A stretch of 35,120 nt of DNA from Streptosporangiales bacterium (GTDB lineage: Bacteria > Actinomycetota > Actinomycetes > Streptosporangiales > WHST01): positions 1 to 35,120 of the forward strand of contig WHST01000068.1 of the NCBI GenBank assembly GCA_009379955.1. The letters run 5' to 3'. A model generated the notes under the pieces. That model saw only the letters and a list, made by a program, of their open reading frames with translations, made no database searches and was not told the DNA's origin. The position numbers and the translations under genes are program-made. Position 1 is the stretch's first letter, and each line of letters opens with the position of its first letter. This document shows, piece after piece, positions 32,594 through 35,120 of the stretch.

Positions 32594-32609
32594 TCGAACA
32601 TACATTCGA
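32594..32609. promoter_or_regulatory. LexA/SOS-box-like operator of the radical SAM gene
   Basis: TCGAACATACATTCGA differs from the actinobacterial LexA consensus TCGAAC-N4-GTTCGA by one base and lies 8 nt before ATG 32585. TATGTT within it could be the -10 on the minus strand. To my recollection Rv2578c of M. tuberculosis is LexA-controlled, which supports the reading. Confidence 0.65.
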
Positions 32610-32625
32610 GGCGTGGTCCATCTAC

Positions 32626-33090
32626 TGAGTCAAACTTTCTGGCATGGTCCGATGTGAGCGCGCCAGGAAGGATTGACGGCCATGACCAGGAAGAAGGCGT
32701 CGCCGGTGCCGGTGGAGGAGCGGCTGCGGGTGGTGCTGTCGGTGCTGGCCAGATGACGATGGCCGAGGCGGCTCGGCGGCACGGGGTTGCTGATGCCACG
32801 GTGGCCAAGTGGCGGGACCGGTTCGTTGAGGCGGGCAAGGCCGGTCCGGCCGACGGGATTCCTAGTCCGGGCAGTGCGCAGGCGATCGCTGAACGGCGAC
32901 TGCGGGCGGAGAAGAGCAGCTGAAGCTGGCACTGGCCGAGCAGATGGTGCAGCTGCGGATCTGGCAGAAGGGAGCCGAACACGTCGGTGAGGTCCCTTCC
33001 CAGACCTCGAGGCCCTAAGAAACGAGGCCAGGATGCCGGTTTCGAGGTTCGCGCGGCTGGCTGGCATCGCACCAGGCCCTCGGCGACCTC
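32626..33090 (+). mobile_element. Decayed IS3-like insertion sequence
   Basis: Holds a frameshifted orfA (32682-32992 or so) and only the first ~30 codons of an orfB-like frame (about 32994-33080: DLEALRNEARMPVSRFARLAGIA). The left end is probably near TGAGTCAAACTTTCTGG (32626-32642), directly beside the SOS box; the right end is lost and no second inverted repeat is visible. It separates the radical SAM gene from a block of different composition. Confidence 0.75.
32682..33018 (+). pseudogene. Transposase orfA, broken by two frameshifts
   Basis: The intended protein reads across three frames. ATG 32682 gives TRKKASPVPVEERLRVVLSVLA and stops at 32756; a second frame from 32753 gives MTMAEAARRHGVADATVAKWRDRFVEAGKAGPADGIPSPGSAQAIAERRLRAEK to 32923; a third continues EQLKLALAEQMVQLRIWQKGAEHV to TAA 33018. 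This is the helix-turn-helix and leucine-rich tail of an IS3-type OrfA. A few bases are missing near 32750 and one near 32914. Not functional. Confidence 0.8.
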
Positions 33091-33179
33091 ACGCCACGAC
33101 AGGCCCCACCTTGAGGGACGCATGACCTGACCCGATGCCTGCCACAGGATGCGCCCTCGGTCGAGCCGGGAGCAAAGGG

Positions 33180-33234
33180 TTAAGTGAGGGCTTGACTATC
33201 AAGCTGGGCCCGCTATTGTTAAGTGCATGCTTAA
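33180..33234 (+). promoter_or_regulatory. ArsR promoter with two operator sites, one covering the start codon
   Basis: TTGACT (33192-33197), 16 nt, TATTGT (33214-33219), 7 nt, then ATG 33227: a near-consensus leaderless promoter. TTAAGTGCATGCTTAA (33219-33234) is a dyad with the ATG in its centre, and TTAAGTGAGGGCTTGA (33180-33195) is a second, weaker copy over the -35. Likely bound by the ArsR product itself. Confidence 0.75.
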
Positions 33235-33625
33235 CCATGAGTCGACGGCTGCGGATCGGGTGTTCCACGCTCTCGCCGATGCCAACCGGCGGGCGATCAT
33301 CCAGCGCCTGACACGCGGCCCGGCCACGGTGAGCGAGCTGGCGCGCATGCTCGGTGTGACGGTCGCGGCCACGGTTCAGCACCTGCAGGTGCTGCAGGCC
33401 AGCGAGCTGGTTCGGTCGGAGAAGGCCGGACGCGTCCGCACCTGCCAGATCGATCCATCCGGCCTGCGGCGCGCCGAGGAGTGGCTGCGCCTCCAGCGAA
33501 CGACGTGGGAGCACCGCCTCGACCGTCTCGGCGATGTCCTTGGTGAGAGCGCGGCCGACCACTCCACGACAGCCACGACCTCAGACGACCCCACCACGAC
33601 TCCACGTTGGGAGCCCAGATCATGA
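33227..33625 (+). CDS. ArsR family transcriptional regulator
   Basis: A 132-residue winged-helix repressor (DRVFHALADANRRAIIQRLTRGPATVSELARMLGVTVAATVQHLQVLQASELVRSEKAGRVRTCQIDPSGLRRAEEWL). It belongs to the branch without metal-binding cysteines that pairs with SRPBCC genes: no CXC motif is seen, so the signal is not obviously a metal. The tail is Thr/Ser-rich and disordered. Start ATG 33227 lies inside its own operator-like dyad. It overlaps the next gene by ATGA, so the two form an operon. Confidence 0.93.
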   Translation: MLNHESTAADRVFHALADANRRAIIQRLTRGPATVSELARMLGVTVAATVQHLQVLQASELVRSEKAGRVRTCQIDPSGLRRAEEWLRLQRTTWEHRLDRLGDVLGESAADHSTTATTSDDPTTTPRWEPRS

Positions 33626-34071
33626 CCGACCGTTCGGTGAAGCACAGCACGTTCACGCTGGAACGGACCTACTCCGCCCCTCCCGCGCAGGTGTTCGCGG
33701 CCTGGGCCGATCGCGACACGAAGGCGAAGTGGTTCGCGGCCAACGACGGCGACTACACCCTCGACTTCCGTGTCGGCGGCGCCGAGGCCGCCCACGGACG
33801 CACCGAAGACGGGGCGGAGATCGTCGCGGAGTCGGTCTACCGCGACATCCTCACCAACGAGCGCATCGTCTACACCACCTTGCTGTACGGCCGCGGGGTT
33901 CTGGCGACCGTGTCGGTGACCACCGTGGAGTTCGTCCCCGACGGCACGGGCACGCACCTGGTGCTCACCGAACAGGACACCTTCCTCGACGACCAGGAAC
34001 AGCCCGAGTGGCGCCAACAAGGCACCGGCGACTGGCTGGACGCGCTCGGACGCGAACTCGGCCAGCCCTGA
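33622..34071 (+). CDS. SRPBCC (AHSA1/START-like) protein
   Basis: A 149-residue ligand-binding fold: it begins FTLERTYSAPPAQVFAAWADRDTKAKWFAANDGDYTLDFRVGGAEAA, the usual opening of AHSA1-type SRPBCC proteins, and ends EWRQQGTGDWLDALGREL. Such proteins form a deep hydrophobic pocket; in ArsR-linked members the ligand and reaction are unknown. ATG 33622 overlaps the arsR TGA by four bases. Probably co-expressed with and repressed by ArsR. Confidence 0.9.
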   Translation: MTDRSVKHSTFTLERTYSAPPAQVFAAWADRDTKAKWFAANDGDYTLDFRVGGAEAAHGRTEDGAEIVAESVYRDILTNERIVYTTLLYGRGVLATVSVTTVEFVPDGTGTHLVLTEQDTFLDDQEQPEWRQQGTGDWLDALGRELGQP

Positions 34072-34127
34072 TGGCCTCGCCGCACCCGACCTCACTCCAC
34101 ACACGACACATGCCAGGGAGCCCCACC

Positions 34128-34586
34128 ATGGCCACCGTGCTGACCGTGCCCAGAACGAACGACCCAAACGCCGAAGCCGAGATCCGCGAGCTGTTCGAGA
34201 CCCGCACCCGGGCACTTGCCAGCAAGAACGCCGACACGCTGGCCGCTGCGAACGACGCCGATGTCGTGGTGTTCGATGCCGTCGCCCCGTTCGTCCATCG
34301 TGGCGCCGATGCGACAGCTCGAAAGCAGGAGTGGCTCGCGGCGTACCGCACCGGCATCGGCCACGAGATCCGCGACCTGGAGATCACCGCAAATGCCGGC
34401 CTCGCCTTCTGCTACTTCCTGGTCCGAATCAGCGGCACCATGCTCGACGGCACCGAGGTCGGCATGTGGCTGCGTGCGACCAGTTGTCTCCACAAACTCG
34501 ACGACGGCTGGAGGATCGTCCACGAGCACGCTTCAGTGCCCTTCGACGCCAAGACCGGCAAAGCAGTACTGACCGGCGACCTGTGA
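34128..34586 (+). CDS. SnoaL-like/NTF2-fold protein
   Basis: A 152-residue protein of the NTF2-like superfamily (EAEIRELFETRTRALASKNADTLAAANDADVVVFDAVAPFVHRGADATARKQEWLAAYRTGIGHEIRDLEITANAGLAFCYFLVRISGTMLDGTEVGMWLRATSCLHKLDDGWRIVHEHASVPFD). The ending WRIVHEHASVPFD is typical of the family. It may be an enzyme or a binding protein. ATG 34128 has AGGGAG 8 nt upstream; ATG 34110 is the alternative. It starts 56 nt after the SRPBCC gene, so may share its transcript. Confidence 0.87.
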   Translation: MATVLTVPRTNDPNAEAEIRELFETRTRALASKNADTLAAANDADVVVFDAVAPFVHRGADATARKQEWLAAYRTGIGHEIRDLEITANAGLAFCYFLVRISGTMLDGTEVGMWLRATSCLHKLDDGWRIVHEHASVPFDAKTGKAVLTGDL

Positions 34587-34653
34587 CCCAGGTGGGCCTG
34601 CACGCCGCGGCAGGCATCTCTCCCATGTTGAGTGACCGACCTAAGGATGTGAC

Positions 34654-35120
34654 GTGTTGGAAAGTGAACCGGATGCTGTGCTGGGGCCGTTCTCGTCTCC
34701 GGGCACGCGAGCGACGCCGTGGGCGTCGGCGTTGGCGGTCCTGGGTGAGGCGGAGGTGTTCTGGCTTTCTACGGTGCGGCCTGACGGGCGGCCGCACGTG
34801 ACGCCGTTGTTGGCGGCTTGGAGTCTGGGTGGCGTGTGCTTCACCACGGGCGGTCAGGAGCGCAAGGCACGCAATCTCGAGCACAATCCCCGTTGTGTGC
34901 TGACGACTGGCACGAATGCCTTGACCGGTGTGGATGTCGTCATCGAGGGTGTCGCATCCGTGGTGGACGAGCGCTCCGAGCGTGAACAGGCTGCCGCGGA
35001 CTTCGAGCGGAAGTATGGCACGCATCTGACCAGCCCCGAAGGTGCCTGGTATCGGTTGGGCGAGGCCGTCATCGCTGGCGACACCAGGCTGTATCGAGTC
35101 GCGCCGACCGTCGGATTCGC
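34654..35120 (+). CDS. Pyridoxamine 5'-phosphate oxidase-like flavin/F420-binding protein, partial
   Basis: 155 codons are present; the 3' end lies beyond the window. The split-barrel pattern is clear: EVFWLSTVRPDGRPHVTPLLAAWSLGGVCFTTGGQERKARNLEHNPRCVLTTG, then VVIEGVASVVDE. These proteins bind FMN or F420 and reduce small molecules or haem; the cofactor cannot be told. GTG 34654 has AAGGA 6 nt upstream. Codon use is looser than in the rest of the window (TTG, CTT, TCT, GGT common; 40 of 60 G+C at 34801-34860), which suggests recent transfer. Confidence 0.87.
   Translation, partial: MLESEPDAVLGPFSSPGTRATPWASALAVLGEAEVFWLSTVRPDGRPHVTPLLAAWSLGGVCFTTGGQERKARNLEHNPRCVLTTGTNALTGVDVVIEGVASVVDERSEREQAAADFERKYGTHLTSPEGAWYRLGEAVIAGDTRLYRVAPTVGF

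Noticed and set aside
30597-32621. Start of the radical SAM protein at ATG 32621
   Set aside because: Would place the LexA-like box inside the coding region; ATG 32585 gives the MRW start seen in Rv2578c.
32753-32923. Small HTH protein as an intact regulator
   Set aside because: Reads as the middle piece of a transposase OrfA whose other parts lie in the other two frames.
1-35120. tRNA, rRNA, riboswitch or prophage genes
   Set aside because: I looked for tRNA-like cloverleaf ends, conserved rRNA segments and phage structural genes and saw none; a covariance-model search would be needed to be certain.

Overview
The window is about 35 kb of very GC-rich DNA (a sample 60-base line at 28141-28200 is 75% G+C) from an actinomycete (Actinomycetota). 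Pointers are the cydABDC operon, BlaI with an M56 protease, two HTH/NB-ARC/TPR regulators of the Streptomyces AfsR style, group II truncated haemoglobin GlbO, an Rv2578c-type radical SAM protein carrying an intein, and a WXG100-like pair. Many genes have a TANNNT -10 box only 6-7 nt before the ATG/GTG, the arrangement expected for leaderless mRNAs, which are common in this phylum. I cannot name the genus.

Layout. 1-3152 (minus): 4-alpha-glucanotransferase (cut by the window edge) preceded by a fosmidomycin-resistance-like MFS exporter. 3264-9635 (minus): HNH endonuclease, then cydC, cydD, cydB and cydA read right to left; cydA-B-D-C form one tightly coupled operon for cytochrome bd oxidase and its ABC exporter. 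9636-11087: a promoter packed with BlaI-type half-sites, then blaI and an M56 metalloprotease on the plus strand. 11142-15977: two tandem paralogous STAND regulators. 15988-21313: prolyl oligopeptidase, VOC protein, AraC regulator (minus), GNAT acetyltransferase, MscS channel, a 39-codon leader ORF and glbO. 21425-24820: M28 membrane peptidase and a DUF3500 protein. 24838-26536 (minus): BtuF-like protein and dimethylarginine hydrolase (DDAH). 26625-28712: large membrane protein. 28709-30284 (minus): a lower-GC WXG100-like pair, probably type VII secretion related. 30597-32585 (minus): intein-containing radical SAM protein with a LexA/SOS-like box at its start. 32626-33090: a decayed IS3-like element. 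33227-35120: a small cluster of ArsR, SRPBCC, SnoaL-like and flavin/PPOX-like genes.

The least explained material is between and at the edges of genes. Three families of repeats sit at gene boundaries. (i) A 107-nt element begins exactly at a start codon, is conserved in frame and encodes a SAGAEERA-x-GRGR leader; it forms the N-terminus of the MFS protein and a coupled micro-ORF in front of glbO. (ii) A 30-nt-period repeat with an inverted third copy is translated as the C-terminus of CydD and carries the GTGA junction with cydC. (iii) Two copies of a roughly 50-nt hairpin follow the 3' ends of the HNH and radical SAM genes. The main regulatory proposals are BlaI/M56 control of the bd oxidase, LexA control of the radical SAM gene, and an ArsR operator that overlaps its own start codon.

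All functions are from reading the sequence and from remembered family features; no database search was run.
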